Source of the DNA: Altericroceibacterium spongiae
Lineage (GTDB): Bacteria > Pseudomonadota > Alphaproteobacteria > Sphingomonadales > Sphingomonadaceae
Direction of reading: 5' to 3'
Length of the DNA: 64,000 nucleotides
Assembly: GCF_003610805.1 (NCBI RefSeq)
Contig: NZ_RAPF01000004.1
Location: 310,001 to 374,000, forward strand
Shown here one piece after another: positions 11,495 to 20,581 of the stretch. Positions within the stretch are counted from its first letter, which is position 1. Every line of letters starts with the position of its first letter. Below the pieces are notes generated by a model, which saw only the letters and a program-made list of their open reading frames with translations, made no database searches and had not been told where the DNA came from. Both the position numbers and the translations under genes were made by a program.

Positions 11495-12468
11495 GCAGCA
11501 CCGTGACCTTGCCGAAAGGCCTTCATATCGTCGTTCTGATGGGGGGCTGGGCCAATGAGCGTGAAGTTTCGCTCATGTCGGGTAATGGTGTGGCCGATGC
11601 GCTGGAACAGCGCGGCTATCGCGTGACCCGGATCGATATGGACCATGATGTTGCCGCCCGGATCGCGGAAGCGAAACCTGATGTGGTCTTCAATGCGCTC
11701 CATGGCGTGCCCGGAGAAGACGGTACAGTGCAGGGCATGCTCGATCTGATGGGCATTCCCTATACCCATTCGGGCCTCGCCACTTCGGTCATCGCTATCG
11801 ACAAGGAGCTGACCAAGCAGGCGCTCGTCCCGCATGGCGTGCCGATGCCCGGTGGCCGTATTGTCCGCAGTGCCGACCTTTATGACGGCGATCCGCTGCC
11901 GCGGCCTTATGTGCTCAAACCGGTGAACGAAGGGTCTTCGGTTGGCGTGGCGATTGTCACCGATGACAGCAATTTCGGCAATCCGATCGCTCGCGATGCG
12001 GGCGGGCCGTGGCAGGAATTCGAAACCCTGCTGGCCGAACCCTATATTCGCGGGCGCGAACTCACGACGGCCGTACTGGGGGACCGCGCTTTGATGGTGA
12101 CCGAACTGGTCCCTAAATCAGGTTTCTATGATTTCGATGCGAAATATACCGATGGTATGACCGAACATGTCTGCCCGGCGCACATTCCCGACAATATTGC
12201 GGAATTGTGCAGGGAATATGCTCTGAAAGCCCATCGTTTACTGGGATGCCGGGGGACGAGCCGGTCCGATTTCCGCTGGGATGACGAGCAGGGTGAGGCG
12301 GGCTTGTTCCTGCTTGAAACCAACACGCAGCCGGGCATGACGCCGCTCAGTCTGGTGCCCGAACAGGCGCGCCAATGCGGCATTTCCTATGGTGAACTGG
12401 TGGAAATTGTCATTGCCGATGCGCTGACCTTTTTCGCTAAAGCCGGGGGAGGCAGTCCCGCCCCATGA
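11491..12468 (+). CDS. ddl: D-alanine--D-alanine ligase Ddl
   Basis: ATP-grasp ligase that supplies D-Ala-D-Ala for MurF. The N-terminal VLMGGWANEREVSLMSG, ALHGVPGEDGTVQGML with a Tyr-containing hinge (PYTHSG), KPVNEGSSVGV, and the metal-binding LLETNTQPGMT at the C-terminus are present. A Tyr rather than Phe in the PYTHSG position is what D-Ala-D-Ala (not D-Lac) ligases show. 325 aa. ATG 11491 overlaps the murB stop; the in-frame codon at 11464 lies inside murB. This ddl is the dcw-linked (DdlB-type) copy. Confidence 0.96.
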   Translation: MSSTVTLPKGLHIVVLMGGWANEREVSLMSGNGVADALEQRGYRVTRIDMDHDVAARIAEAKPDVVFNALHGVPGEDGTVQGMLDLMGIPYTHSGLATSVIAIDKELTKQALVPHGVPMPGGRIVRSADLYDGDPLPRPYVLKPVNEGSSVGVAIVTDDSNFGNPIARDAGGPWQEFETLLAEPYIRGRELTTAVLGDRALMVTELVPKSGFYDFDAKYTDGMTEHVCPAHIPDNIAELCREYALKAHRLLGCRGTSRSDFRWDDEQGEAGLFLLETNTQPGMTPLSLVPEQARQCGISYGELVEIVIADALTFFAKAGGGSPAP

Positions 12469-13376
12469 GCCAGACGATCAGCCGGAAAGCAAAAGGGGTA
12501 AGGCGGCAGGCCAGAGCGCAGGATACCAAGCGCCAGGTCCGCAAGGCGCGCGCTCAGACGAACAGCTTTCTGGATGCCGTGATGCGGGTTCTGCCCTTCA
12601 CCGAGCAGCAACTCCATCAGATATTCCTGACCCTGATTCTTATCGGAGCGCTGGCGCTGGCACTGTTTGTCGCCAGCCTTGCCGGGCTGAACACGCTCGC
12701 CGAGCAGAAATTCGCCAATATGGCGGCCAGTGCGGGTTTCGAAGTGCAACGCGTTGAAGTGCGCGGTGTTAAACGAATGAACGAACTGAAGGTTTATGAG
12801 CGCGTTCTGGGCGAGAAAGACCGCGCCATGCCTCTGCTCGACATTGACGCTGTACGCGACAAGCTGCTCGAACTGAGCTGGGTAAAAGATGCGCGGGTCT
12901 CCCGTCAGTTGCCCGATACAGTGGTGATCGACATTGTTGAGCGCACGCCTCATGCGGTGCTGAAGCGCCCGGTCCGTTTGATGCTGATCGACGCAACGGG
13001 CCACATGCTTGAGCCTGTTTCGGCCGAAAAGGCGAAAGGGATGCTCAAAATCGGCGGGCCGGGCGCACAGCAGCAGGTGGAAGCCTTGTCGCGCCTGCTC
13101 GATGCCGCACCGGCACTGAAACCGCAGGTCGTGGAAGCGCAATGGATCGGCAATCGTCGCTGGAATCTGAAATTCAAAACCGGCCAGATGCTCGCTCTTC
13201 CGCAAGGTGAGGAAAAGGGTGCAGGGGCGCTGGTGACATTTGCGAGGCTGGACGGTGTCAACCGTCTGCTGGGCGGGAAAGTGACTTATTTTGATATGCG
13301 TACGCCTGATCGCATTTATATGCGCGTGCCAGGGCGGGCTGAAGCGGAGTCCATGAGCACCAGGAAGGAAAACTGA
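12465..13376 (+). CDS. ftsQ: Cell division protein FtsQ (DivIB)
   Basis: Bitopic divisome protein that connects early and late division proteins. It has a basic cytoplasmic N-terminus of about 50 residues, one membrane span near residues 50-72, a POTRA domain (FEVQRVEVRGVKRM to VVIDIVERTPHAVL, residues about 90-165) and a C-terminal beta domain. 303 aa. The start overlaps the ddl stop by 4 bases and follows GGGGGAGG (12446-12453). The next gene is ftsA, the conserved order. Confidence 0.95.
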   Translation: MSQTISRKAKGVRRQARAQDTKRQVRKARAQTNSFLDAVMRVLPFTEQQLHQIFLTLILIGALALALFVASLAGLNTLAEQKFANMAASAGFEVQRVEVRGVKRMNELKVYERVLGEKDRAMPLLDIDAVRDKLLELSWVKDARVSRQLPDTVVIDIVERTPHAVLKRPVRLMLIDATGHMLEPVSAEKAKGMLKIGGPGAQQQVEALSRLLDAAPALKPQVVEAQWIGNRRWNLKFKTGQMLALPQGEEKGAGALVTFARLDGVNRLLGGKVTYFDMRTPDRIYMRVPGRAEAESMSTRKEN

Positions 13377-14660
13377 TTGGCCAGCCAGCAACGCATTTCG
13401 CGCGTGTTCGGCGCGGTTAATATCGGTTCTTTTCGTGTCTCGGCAATCATTGCAGGGATCACCGAAAATGGTGAAATGATCGTGCTCGGCTCGGGGCATC
13501 GGGCGGCGCAGGGCATCAAGCGGGGGCATATCGTCGATATGGCATCTGCGACCTATGCCATTCGCGATGCCGTGGAACGGGCGGAAAAGCTTGCGGAAAC
13601 GGGTGTCTCCTCAGTCTGGATCGGGTTTTCCGGCGCCGGAATGGACAGCCATATCGATCAGGCGGAAATCGAGATCGGCGGGCGCAAGATCGAGGATGAC
13701 GATATTCGTCATCTGCTCGATGCCGCGCGCGAAGCGCTGGAACCAGATGGGCGCACCGTGCTGCATGCGCAGCCAGCCTTTTATACGATCGACCGTCTGC
13801 ATGGCGTGTCTCATCCCGCAGGGCTGCATGCTGAGCGTTTGAGCGTGGACGTCCATGTCATGCTGGCGGACGGTGCGCCTTTGCGCAATATCCGGGAAGC
13901 GGTGCAAAGCGCCCATCTCGATGTGAACGGCATTATCGCTTCGCCGCTGGCCACGGGCTATGCCTGTCTGACAGTAGAGGAGCGCGATCTGGGTGTGGCA
14001 CTGGTCGAACTGGGCGCTGAAGTGACCAATGTCGCAGTCTATGTCGGCGGTATGCTGGTGGGGCTGCGGTCCATTCCGATCGGTTCCACCGATATTACCG
14101 ATGCCATCGCATCGTCATTCGGGATTCGCCGCTTTCAGGCGGAGCGACTCAAATGCGTGTTCGGCTCCGCCATTGCCAGCCCGACCGATCACCGCGAAAT
14201 GATCCCGGTCAACGGTCCGGGAGAAGACCGGATTGGCCCGATTGCGCGCGGCGCGGATGACAAGAACCGCATTCCGCGTTCGGAACTGATTTCGGTGGTG
14301 ACCGGACAACTCGATAAACTGATGACCGAAGTGGGCCGGTCTTTGCAGGCAATGGGCTTTTCGGGTCCGCAGGGACAACTGGTTGTGCTTACGGGGGGAG
14401 GTGCCGAACTTGCGGGGCTCGCGGACTACGCACAAAGCTCGCTCGGTTGCCCGGTGCGGATCGGCAAACCGCCGCAATTGCGCGGCCTGCCCGAAGCGCA
14501 CTCGACCCCCGGTTTCGCGACACTGGTTGGGCTTGTATGCTATGCTGTCGAAGGTCCGGCCGATATTCGCACTATGAGCCTTCGCGCAGGCGATCATGCG
14601 GGAACTGGCCTGTGGGGCCTGTTGCGGCGTGTCTGGATCGCGATGAAAGAGTATTTTTGA
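13377..14660 (+). CDS. ftsA: Cell division protein FtsA
   Basis: Actin-like cytoplasmic ATPase that tethers FtsZ to the membrane. The FGAVNIGSFRVSAII phosphate-1 motif, the SHS2-like insert domain (about residues 85-165), the LGAEVTNVAVYVGG phosphate-2 region and VVLTGGGAELAGL are seen. The last residues (GLLRRVWIAMKEYF) form the amphipathic membrane-targeting helix. The start is TTG 13377, immediately after the ftsQ stop, with AGGAAGGA (13361-13368) as ribosome binding site. The rare start codon may keep FtsA low relative to FtsZ; that is inference. 427 aa. Confidence 0.96.
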   Translation: MASQQRISRVFGAVNIGSFRVSAIIAGITENGEMIVLGSGHRAAQGIKRGHIVDMASATYAIRDAVERAEKLAETGVSSVWIGFSGAGMDSHIDQAEIEIGGRKIEDDDIRHLLDAAREALEPDGRTVLHAQPAFYTIDRLHGVSHPAGLHAERLSVDVHVMLADGAPLRNIREAVQSAHLDVNGIIASPLATGYACLTVEERDLGVALVELGAEVTNVAVYVGGMLVGLRSIPIGSTDITDAIASSFGIRRFQAERLKCVFGSAIASPTDHREMIPVNGPGEDRIGPIARGADDKNRIPRSELISVVTGQLDKLMTEVGRSLQAMGFSGPQGQLVVLTGGGAELAGLADYAQSSLGCPVRIGKPPQLRGLPEAHSTPGFATLVGLVCYAVEGPADIRTMSLRAGDHAGTGLWGLLRRVWIAMKEYF

Positions 14661-14681
14661 TGGCTGCGAGGCGCTTCTCGT

Positions 14682-14690
14682 TGTGGATAA
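14682..14690 (-). promoter_or_regulatory. DnaA box upstream of ftsZ
   Basis: TTATCCACA on the minus strand (TGTGGATAA on plus) is an exact match to the strongest DnaA box. It lies in the only non-coding gap of the dcw cluster, 87 bases before the ftsZ ATG. In Caulobacter crescentus DnaA activates ftsZ; regulation here is inferred from position. Confidence 0.55.
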
Positions 14691-14713
14691 GGGCATTTAT
14701 CTTTTGCACCTGT

Positions 14714-14718
14714 GATTC
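14714..14718. promoter_or_regulatory. GANTC (CcrM methylation) site in the ftsZ promoter region
   Basis: GATTC lies just upstream of the candidate -35 of ftsZ. CcrM-type methyltransferases modify GANTC in alphaproteobacteria, and ftsZ transcription in Caulobacter depends on such methylation. The motif is short and occurs by chance, so the assignment rests on its place. Confidence 0.35.
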
Positions 14719-14721
14719 GCT

Positions 14722-14751
14722 TTGTGGCACAAGTCCTTGCAACTGTAGAAT
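14722..14751 (+). promoter_or_regulatory. Candidate sigma-70 promoter of ftsZ
   Basis: TTGTGG (14722-14727), an 18-base spacer and TAGAAT (14746-14751) lie 25 bases ahead of the ftsZ start. No other hexamer pair in the gap fits as well. The DnaA box and GANTC site lie upstream of it. Confidence 0.4.
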
Positions 14752-14776
14752 TGTATTGCCTCCCTGGAGAGCTTGA

Positions 14777-16309
14777 ATGAGCATTAATATCGGCCCGCCC
14801 TCGGTTGAAGAACTACGCCCGCGGATCTCGGTGATCGGTGTCGGCGGGGCCGGCGGCAACGCGATCGCCAATATGATCGCGGCGCAAATCGAAGGTGTCG
14901 ATTTCATCGTCACCAATACCGATGCGCAGGCACTCAACAATTCGGTGGCAGAACACCGGATTCAGCTTGGCCCGGAAATCACGCAGGGTCTCGGTGCCGG
15001 TGCCCGCCCGGAAGTGGGGCGTGCCGCTGCCGAAGAAACGGTGGAAGATCTCGAACGGGCGCTGGAAGGCGTGAATATGCTGTTTATCGCTGCCGGTATG
15101 GGCGGCGGTACGGGCACCGGTGCAGCCCCGGTTATCGCTGAAGCCGCGCGGCGCAAAGGCGTGCTGACCGTTGGTGTGGTGACCAAGCCTTTCCTGTTTG
15201 AAGGCACCCGCCGGTCACGTGCGGCGGAGGCCGGGATCGAAGAGCTGCAAAAGCATGTCGATACACTGATCGTCATCCCGAACCAGAATTTGTTCCTGAT
15301 TGCCAAGGCCGATACGACCTTCAAGGAAGCCTTTCAGCTCGCCGACGAAGTGCTGCAGCAGGGTGTCCGCTCGATCACCGATCTGATGGTGATGCCGGGC
15401 CTTATCAATCTGGACTTTGCCGATGTTCGCTCGGTGATGGGCGAAATGGGCAAGGCCATGATGGGCACCGGTGAAGGGGAGGGTGAGAACCGCGCGCTTG
15501 AAGCTGCGGAACGTGCCATTGCCAATCCGCTGCTTGACGGTGTGTCGATGCAAGGCGCCAAGGGCGTTATCATTTCGATTATCGGCGGCGAAGATATGCG
15601 CCTGCTCGAAGTGGATGAGGCGGCGAACCATATTCGTGAACTGGTCGATCCGGATGCGAATATTATCTGGGGATCGGCGTTCAATCCCAATCTGGAAGGC
15701 AAGATCCGCGTTTCCGTCGTGGCCACCGGCATTGAACAGAATGCCGAAATGGCTGAACAGGCGCGCCAGCCGCTGAATTTGTCGACTTCGCGCGGGCCGA
15801 AAAAGCCGTCCGTTGCCGTACCCGGCAATCTGCCCGACAGCGATGCTGAAGAGCGTGAAGCGGCCAGCGCATCTGCTCCGACAACGGAACCCGCTGCTTC
15901 GAATGAAGGCGCTGGTCAGGCGGATGAGGATGACGATCTGCTCGATCTCTCGCTGGCCGATGAGGCACCGGAAGAGAATAAATCTGCGGCGGCTTCTCAG
16001 GATGATGAATTGCGGCTGGATGCCACCCGCCTCACCGAAACTGAAAAGCCGGAGCCCGAAGCCTCTTCTGCACGCAACACGATGTTCGATGATCTGACGT
16101 CAACATCGGAACCGGCCCGGCAGGAAGCGGCTCCTGCTCCCACTCCGGCCCCTTCACGGCCGGCATCCGGTGGCGGCAGCACTTTGTTCGAACGGATGGC
16201 TAATCTGTCGCGCAATAACTCTGCCGATGAAGCTGAGGATGAGAACGAAGAGGATGACGCATCCTCTCTGCGCATCCCGCGCTTTTTAGGACGGCAGAAT
16301 AACCAGTAA
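14777..16309 (+). CDS. ftsZ: Cell division GTPase FtsZ
   Basis: Tubulin-like GTPase that forms the Z ring. The GTPase core (residues about 15-330) shows VGGAGGNA, the tubulin signature [16 protein letters not shown], and [12 protein letters not shown] long acidic, Ala/Glu-rich linker (about 335-490) follows, typical in length for alphaproteobacteria, and the protein ends in [12 protein letters not shown], the conserved tail that binds FtsA and other partners. 510 aa. ATG 14777 follows GGAG (14765-14768). It is separated from ftsA by 116 bases with its own promoter signals. Confidence 0.98.
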   Translation: MSINIGPPSVEELRPRISVIGVGGAGGNAIANMIAAQIEGVDFIVTNTDAQALNNSVAEHRIQLGPEITQGLGAGARPEVGRAAAEETVEDLERALEGVNMLFIAAGMGGGTGTGAAPVIAEAARRKGVLTVGVVTKPFLFEGTRRSRAAEAGIEELQKHVDTLIVIPNQNLFLIAKADTTFKEAFQLADEVLQQGVRSITDLMVMPGLINLDFADVRSVMGEMGKAMMGTGEGEGENRALEAAERAIANPLLDGVSMQGAKGVIISIIGGEDMRLLEVDEAANHIRELVDPDANIIWGSAFNPNLEGKIRVSVVATGIEQNAEMAEQARQPLNLSTSRGPKKPSVAVPGNLPDSDAEEREAASASAPTTEPAASNEGAGQADEDDDLLDLSLADEAPEENKSAAASQDDELRLDATRLTETEKPEPEASSARNTMFDDLTSTSEPARQEAAPAPTPAPSRPASGGGSTLFERMANLSRNNSADEAEDENEEDDASSLRIPRFLGRQNNQ

Positions 16310-16327
16310 ACAAGACAGAATGATCGA

Positions 16328-16352
16328 ATGGCCCGCGATATTTGCGGGCCGT
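16328..16352 (+). terminator. Hairpin after ftsZ
   Basis: GGCCCGC (16330-16336) and GCGGGCC (16344-16350) pair around a 7-base loop, extendable by two weaker pairs. No clean T run follows, so it may attenuate rather than end transcription into the SPOR gene. Confidence 0.4.
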
Positions 16353-16379
16353 TCAGGCCGTTTCTGTTAAGGGACAGGC

Positions 16380-17975
16380 ATGTTGGGCTCGGCAGATGGA
16401 CGCATAAGGCGATTCTCTTATACAGGAGGAGCACGCCTGCCTTTCCATCTGGCGTTGAGTCTGGGGATGGCATTGCTATGCTGCCCGGCTCTGGTGCAGG
16501 CCCAGAGTGTTTCGCGACCCGTTGTGCAACCTTTGCCGCCTGCTGCTTCGGGTGAATTGAGCGATGCGCTGAAAGCGCTGGCAAGAAATTCCGAAGATGT
16601 GGACGCTCTGATTGCCGCGGGTGAAGCGGCCATCAAGCTGGACGATATCGATGCTGCGCTGGGTTTTCTCGGCCGGGCGCAGGCCATTTCCTCCGACAAT
16701 CCGAGAATTAATGCGGGGCTGGCTGGCATCGCTTTGCGGCAAGACAATCCCGTCAGAGCGCTGCAATTATATGACGAAGCCGAAAAGGCCGGTCTGACGA
16801 TGGCGCCTTATGCCGCAGATCGGGCACTGGCTTATGACCTCGTGGGCAATAATGCCCGTGCGCAGCAGCTTTATAAAGTCGCGTTGGCGAGCGGAGAGGA
16901 TCCGCAATTGCGCCGTCAACTGGCCATGAGCCAGGCCATTTCGGGTGATAAACCTGCATTCGAAGCCACTTTGCTACCCTTGTTGCAGCAACAGGATTTG
17001 TCTGCCTTTCGTACGCGTGCCTTTGGTCTGGCCGTGCTTGGCGAAACGGAGGAAGCCGTCTCGATTGCAGAAGCGATGCTTCCGGAGAAATTCTCTGACA
17101 GAATTGCGCCTTATCTGCGTTATATGCCCCGCCTGACCAGGGCGCAGCAGGCTGCGGCCGCCAATCTCGGCAAATTCCCCGATGCGACGAAAATCGGGCG
17201 GGACGATCCGGCTATGCTCGCTTTTGGCGATACCGAGAAAGCCGCGGCAGATGATGCGGCGTCTGCTTCTTCGGTGAATATGGAAGAGCGGCTGGTGCCG
17301 AAAGGTCGACAGCTGGGCCAGAAAACAAGCGGAGAACAGGCCGCTGCCCGGAGGGGCGCTGCCAAAATCGCACCGGGCCGGACAGCTATGGCGGAAGATT
17401 CTGAGCTTCCAGCCATTTCTCCCGCTCAACCATCTCCGGCAGCGCCGGAACGGCCCAAGGAACGGCCGGGTGCCGCGCTGGTGAAGGCTGACACGGGAGC
17501 TTCTGCCGAGGCTGCGCCTGCGGAACCGGTGCGGCCGGTTCCCGAAGAACAGGTGAAGATGCAGAGCTTGGCAGATGCGTTCAGCGATTTCACCCTTTCG
17601 CCCCGGGATTCGGCCCCGGTCGTGCCGAGCGGAGCGGTGGATCTCAGCAAATTCGAAGCGCCGCGTGAAAAACCTGCGCCACCGCCTAAGCCCAAGCCAC
17701 CGGCGCATCCGAGCCGCAACTGGGTGCAGGTGGCAACTGGCAAGAATGTATCTGCCTTCCGGTTCGACTGGAAAAGAATTAGCCGGAAAGCGGATGGTTT
17801 GCTTGATGGGAAAACTCCCTACACGGTGCCATGGGTTGAAGCTAACCGGTTGTTATTTGGCCCTTTCCCTGATCTTTCCGATGCGCAGTCTATGGTGAAA
17901 TCGCTGAAAGAGAAGGGTGTGGATTCCTTCACTTTTACCAGCGAAGAGGGCGAAAAAATCACCCCGCTCGACTGA
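16380..17975 (+). CDS. Exported TPR and SPOR-domain protein
   Basis: Probable periplasmic, peptidoglycan-binding protein. A signal peptide with a long basic n-region ends near PALVQAQ (residue about 42). Residues about 55-260 read as helical tetratricopeptide-like repeats (for example AALGFLGRAQAISSDNPRINAGLAGIAL). A low-complexity Ala/Pro/Glu region follows, and the last 80 residues (from RNWVQVATG through ANRLLFGPFPDLSDAQSMVKSLKEKG) form a SPOR domain, which binds denuded septal glycan. ATG 16380 follows AGGGACA. Its place 70 bases after ftsZ suggests a role in division or septal wall metabolism; the precise function is unknown. Confidence 0.85.
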   Translation: MLGSADGRIRRFSYTGGARLPFHLALSLGMALLCCPALVQAQSVSRPVVQPLPPAASGELSDALKALARNSEDVDALIAAGEAAIKLDDIDAALGFLGRAQAISSDNPRINAGLAGIALRQDNPVRALQLYDEAEKAGLTMAPYAADRALAYDLVGNNARAQQLYKVALASGEDPQLRRQLAMSQAISGDKPAFEATLLPLLQQQDLSAFRTRAFGLAVLGETEEAVSIAEAMLPEKFSDRIAPYLRYMPRLTRAQQAAAANLGKFPDATKIGRDDPAMLAFGDTEKAAADDAASASSVNMEERLVPKGRQLGQKTSGEQAAARRGAAKIAPGRTAMAEDSELPAISPAQPSPAAPERPKERPGAALVKADTGASAEAAPAEPVRPVPEEQVKMQSLADAFSDFTLSPRDSAPVVPSGAVDLSKFEAPREKPAPPPKPKPPAHPSRNWVQVATGKNVSAFRFDWKRISRKADGLLDGKTPYTVPWVEANRLLFGPFPDLSDAQSMVKSLKEKGVDSFTFTSEEGEKITPLD

Positions 17976-17991
17976 GCGGGGCGCTTGTTTT
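17962..17991 (+). terminator. Rho-independent terminator of the SPOR gene
   Basis: CCCCGCTC (17962-17969), loop GACT, GAGCGGGG (17974-17981), then a T-rich stretch. The stem contains the stop codon of the SPOR gene. It probably closes the dcw-linked transcript. Confidence 0.7.
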
Positions 17992-18134
17992 ATCCCTTGC
18001 TTATGCCCGGTTTGTGCACAGCTTGTGAACAGGCTTGTCGGGTTTTGCCCAGCCACGCGACCATATTGGATTGCATTGGGCAGGGCGCTGCCTGCAAATA
18101 TGGCGGGCATTTGGGGCAGCTACGGGAATTAACC

Positions 18135-18641
18135 ATGGATATCGGCAGAAAACCGCTGGAAGAAATGCAGGACAGCGCGCCGGTGGATATGCTGGTGCAG
18201 CTCTTCGAAGCCCGTGGCTGGCCTTGCGAATTTCTCGGAGACGAGGAATTGAGCGGTGAGATTCAGGGCGCCTGGACGCAATATCAGATCCGCGCGATCT
18301 GGCGGCAGGAAGACCATGTTCTTCAGCTTTTATGCATGCCCGATATAAGAGTGCCGGATGCGCGCCGTCGGGCGTCGTATGAATTGCTCGCTTTGGTGAA
18401 TGAGCAGCTATGGCTGGGGCATTTCGATCTGTGGTCGAATGGCAATATCCTTCTCTACCGGCACGGGCTTATGCTCGGGGATGATGGTCTGCTGAGCCTG
18501 CCAATGGCGCAGTCTCTGGTAGAGTCCGCTGTTTCCGAATGTGACCGTTTCTATCCCGCTTTCCAGTTTTTGATGTGGGGCGACAAACGGCCGCGTGAAG
18601 CGCTCGAAGCGGCGCTGGTCGATCCTATGGGCGAAGCCTGA
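18135..18641 (+). CDS. YbjN domain-containing protein
   Basis: Cytoplasmic protein of 168 aa of the YbjN/DUF1790 family, seen from the pattern of a Trp-rich amphipathic domain (ARGWPCEFLGDEELSGEI, WRQEDHVLQLLCMPD, ELLALVNEQLWLGHFDLW, and a C-terminal VSECDRFYPAFQFLMWG). The family is built like a chaperone fold and is linked to type III secretion chaperones, but no biochemical activity is established. ATG 18135 was chosen because the conserved part begins there; the frame upstream is untypical coding sequence. In many alphaproteobacteria a ybjN gene precedes proC, as here. Confidence 0.85.
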   Translation: MDIGRKPLEEMQDSAPVDMLVQLFEARGWPCEFLGDEELSGEIQGAWTQYQIRAIWRQEDHVLQLLCMPDIRVPDARRRASYELLALVNEQLWLGHFDLWSNGNILLYRHGLMLGDDGLLSLPMAQSLVESAVSECDRFYPAFQFLMWGDKRPREALEAALVDPMGEA

Positions 18642-18743
18642 CTATTACGGCTGGTCGATCATTGAATGCAATGAAGCTTTCTGCTGAACCAAAAGGGCGG
18701 GGCAGGGGGTGACTTGAAGAGCCTCATGCGGCACATGAGGGCT

Positions 18744-19550
18744 ATGACAAAATTTGATTCCATACTCATCATCGGTTGCGGCAATATGGGCGGAGCAATG
18801 CTGGATGGCTGGCTCGCTTCGGGCATAGCGCCGCAGAACTTTACGGTTGTCGATCCCAAGCGCGAAGAATTGCCCGAGGGCGTTCGTCTGCTGCGCGAGT
18901 TACCCGAGGGCGAAACTTTCGACGCTATTTTGCTGGGCGTAAAACCGCAAATGCTGGGCGATGTGGTTGAGGATGTCGAAAAGCTGGCCGGCCCGGATGT
19001 CGCCATGCTGTCGATCCTCGCCGGTGTGCAGCTTGAAACACTCGCTAAACGCTTTCCCCGGGCTCAGAATGTCCGTGTTATGCCTAATCTCGCGGTAGCG
19101 CTCGGAAAAGCTCCGGTGGCTCTGGCGGCCGAAGGGCTGTCCGACGAGGATATGGAGGCGATCAAGCGCTTTATGGAGCCGCTGGGAACTCCCGAATGGA
19201 TCGATGAGAGCGACTTCGATCTCGTCACAGCGCTGGCTGGATCGGGCCCCGGTTTCGTTTATCGTTTTATCGATGCCCTGGCCAAGGGGGCGACGGCGCA
19301 AGGGTTGCCCGCTGAGCAGGCCGAACGCCTTGCGGTAGCAATGGTCGAAGGCGCTTCAGCGCTGGCCGCCAACTCACCGCATAATGCAGGAGAACTGGCC
19401 CGCCGTGTGGCCAGCCCCGGCGGTGTAACGCAGGCCGGGCTCGATGTGCTGGATGAGGGTGAAGCGATCAATCGTCTGATGGAAAAAACGCTTGCCACGG
19501 CCCGGGACCGCAGTGTTGCAATGGCTGAAGAGGCGCGCGCCAAAGACTGA
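18744..19550 (+). CDS. proC: Pyrroline-5-carboxylate reductase ProC
   Basis: Last enzyme of proline synthesis, reducing pyrroline-5-carboxylate with NAD(P)H. The dinucleotide loop IIGCGNMGGAMLDGW is at the N-terminus, GVKPQML in the middle, and the C-terminal substrate and dimer motif LAGSGPGFVYRFIDAL plus VASPGGVTQAGLDVL is intact. 268 aa from ATG 18744, preceded by GAGGG. A TTG at 18714 behind AGGGGG is an alternative that would add ten residues. proB lies 5 kb downstream rather than adjacent. Confidence 0.95.
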   Translation: MTKFDSILIIGCGNMGGAMLDGWLASGIAPQNFTVVDPKREELPEGVRLLRELPEGETFDAILLGVKPQMLGDVVEDVEKLAGPDVAMLSILAGVQLETLAKRFPRAQNVRVMPNLAVALGKAPVALAAEGLSDEDMEAIKRFMEPLGTPEWIDESDFDLVTALAGSGPGFVYRFIDALAKGATAQGLPAEQAERLAVAMVEGASALAANSPHNAGELARRVASPGGVTQAGLDVLDEGEAINRLMEKTLATARDRSVAMAEEARAKD

Positions 19551-19687
19551 ACAAAATCCCGGAAAGCCGAAAATGTAACGAAACATTTCAGGTGATCCGG
19601 TATTTCTTGAAAATTGACGGTCAAATCGCGATATTGGTGAAGAAACCGGCCCTGTTTGCGTGGGCTTTCAATGGAGTAGTACTACAA

Positions 19688-20428
19688 ATGGCAAATTGGA
19701 ACGACCCTCGGACGACCCAGCGGGGTATGGGATCGTCTCCGAGCCTGCGGGGTGAGGCGTCCGGCGTCGCCTATGATGCTGGCCTGCGCCGCTATATGCT
19801 TTCAATCTATAATTACATGGCTTCGGGCGTTCTTCTGTCCGGTGCCGTGGCATTGGGGCTGTTCGCGAGCGGACTGGGCTATGCGCTTTTCGCATCACCG
19901 CTGCGCTTCCTCATTTTCCTTTCACCGCTGGCGATCGTTCTGGCGATGAGTTTCGGTGCGAACCGCTTTTCCGCGGGCGCGCTCAAGGGGATGTTCTGGG
20001 CATTCTCCGTTCTCATGGGAATGTCGCTGACAACGATTTTCTTCGTCTATACCGGGCCTTCCATCGCGGCGACCTTCTTCGCTACGGCGGGCGCTTTTGC
20101 CGGTCTGAGCCTGTTCGGTTACACCACGCAGAAGGATCTGTCCGGCATGGGCACCTTCCTGATTATGGGTGTGGTCGGGTTGCTGATTGCCAGCGTTATC
20201 AACATGTTCCTGCAATCGACCGGTCTGATGTGGGCCGTGAGCTTCCTGGGTGTGCTGATCTTCGCAGGCCTCACTGCCTATGACACACAGATGCTCAAGC
20301 GTCAGTATTACAGCGTTCGCGGCACGGAATTCGTGGACAAAGTCATCGTGATGGGTGCGCTGAGCCTCTATCTCGACTTCATCAATATGTTCCAGTTCCT
20401 GCTTTCCTTCATGGGACAGCGCAACTGA
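19688..20428 (+). CDS. Bax inhibitor-1/YccA family membrane protein
   Basis: Integral membrane protein of 246 aa with about seven hydrophobic segments starting at residue 40. The family signature is visible as TAYDTQMLKRQYY between the last segments and the aspartate-containing last span (LYLDFINMFQFLLSFMG). Members act as pH-sensitive calcium leak channels or as FtsH-associated proteins (YccA); which applies here is unknown. ATG 19688 gives the usual cytoplasmic N-terminus (MANWNDPRTTQRG); the ribosome binding site is weak. A strong terminator follows. Confidence 0.88.
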   Translation: MANWNDPRTTQRGMGSSPSLRGEASGVAYDAGLRRYMLSIYNYMASGVLLSGAVALGLFASGLGYALFASPLRFLIFLSPLAIVLAMSFGANRFSAGALKGMFWAFSVLMGMSLTTIFFVYTGPSIAATFFATAGAFAGLSLFGYTTQKDLSGMGTFLIMGVVGLLIASVINMFLQSTGLMWAVSFLGVLIFAGLTAYDTQMLKRQYYSVRGTEFVDKVIVMGALSLYLDFINMFQFLLSFMGQRN

Positions 20429-20452
20429 CCGCATAGAAAAAACGACTGAACG

Positions 20453-20487
20453 TGCCCGGGATTCCACAGTGATTCCCGGGCATTTTC
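20453..20487 (+). terminator. Rho-independent terminator after the Bax-inhibitor-like gene
   Basis: TGCCCGGGA (20453-20461) pairs with TCCCGGGCA (20474-20482) over a 12-base loop, followed by TTTTCTTT. Confidence 0.8.
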
Positions 20488-20581
20488 TTTGCATGTTGCG
20501 ATCTGTAGGTTACATACTCAAGACTTGGGAAAAACGGCTCATATATCGGGGATGCCGTTTTGTCGGGAGAAAGCAGGGAAG

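Noticed and set aside
18129-18136. TTAACCAT, like a CtrA half-site
   Set aside because: It overlaps the start codon of the YbjN gene, has no partner half-site at the right spacing, and is likely chance.
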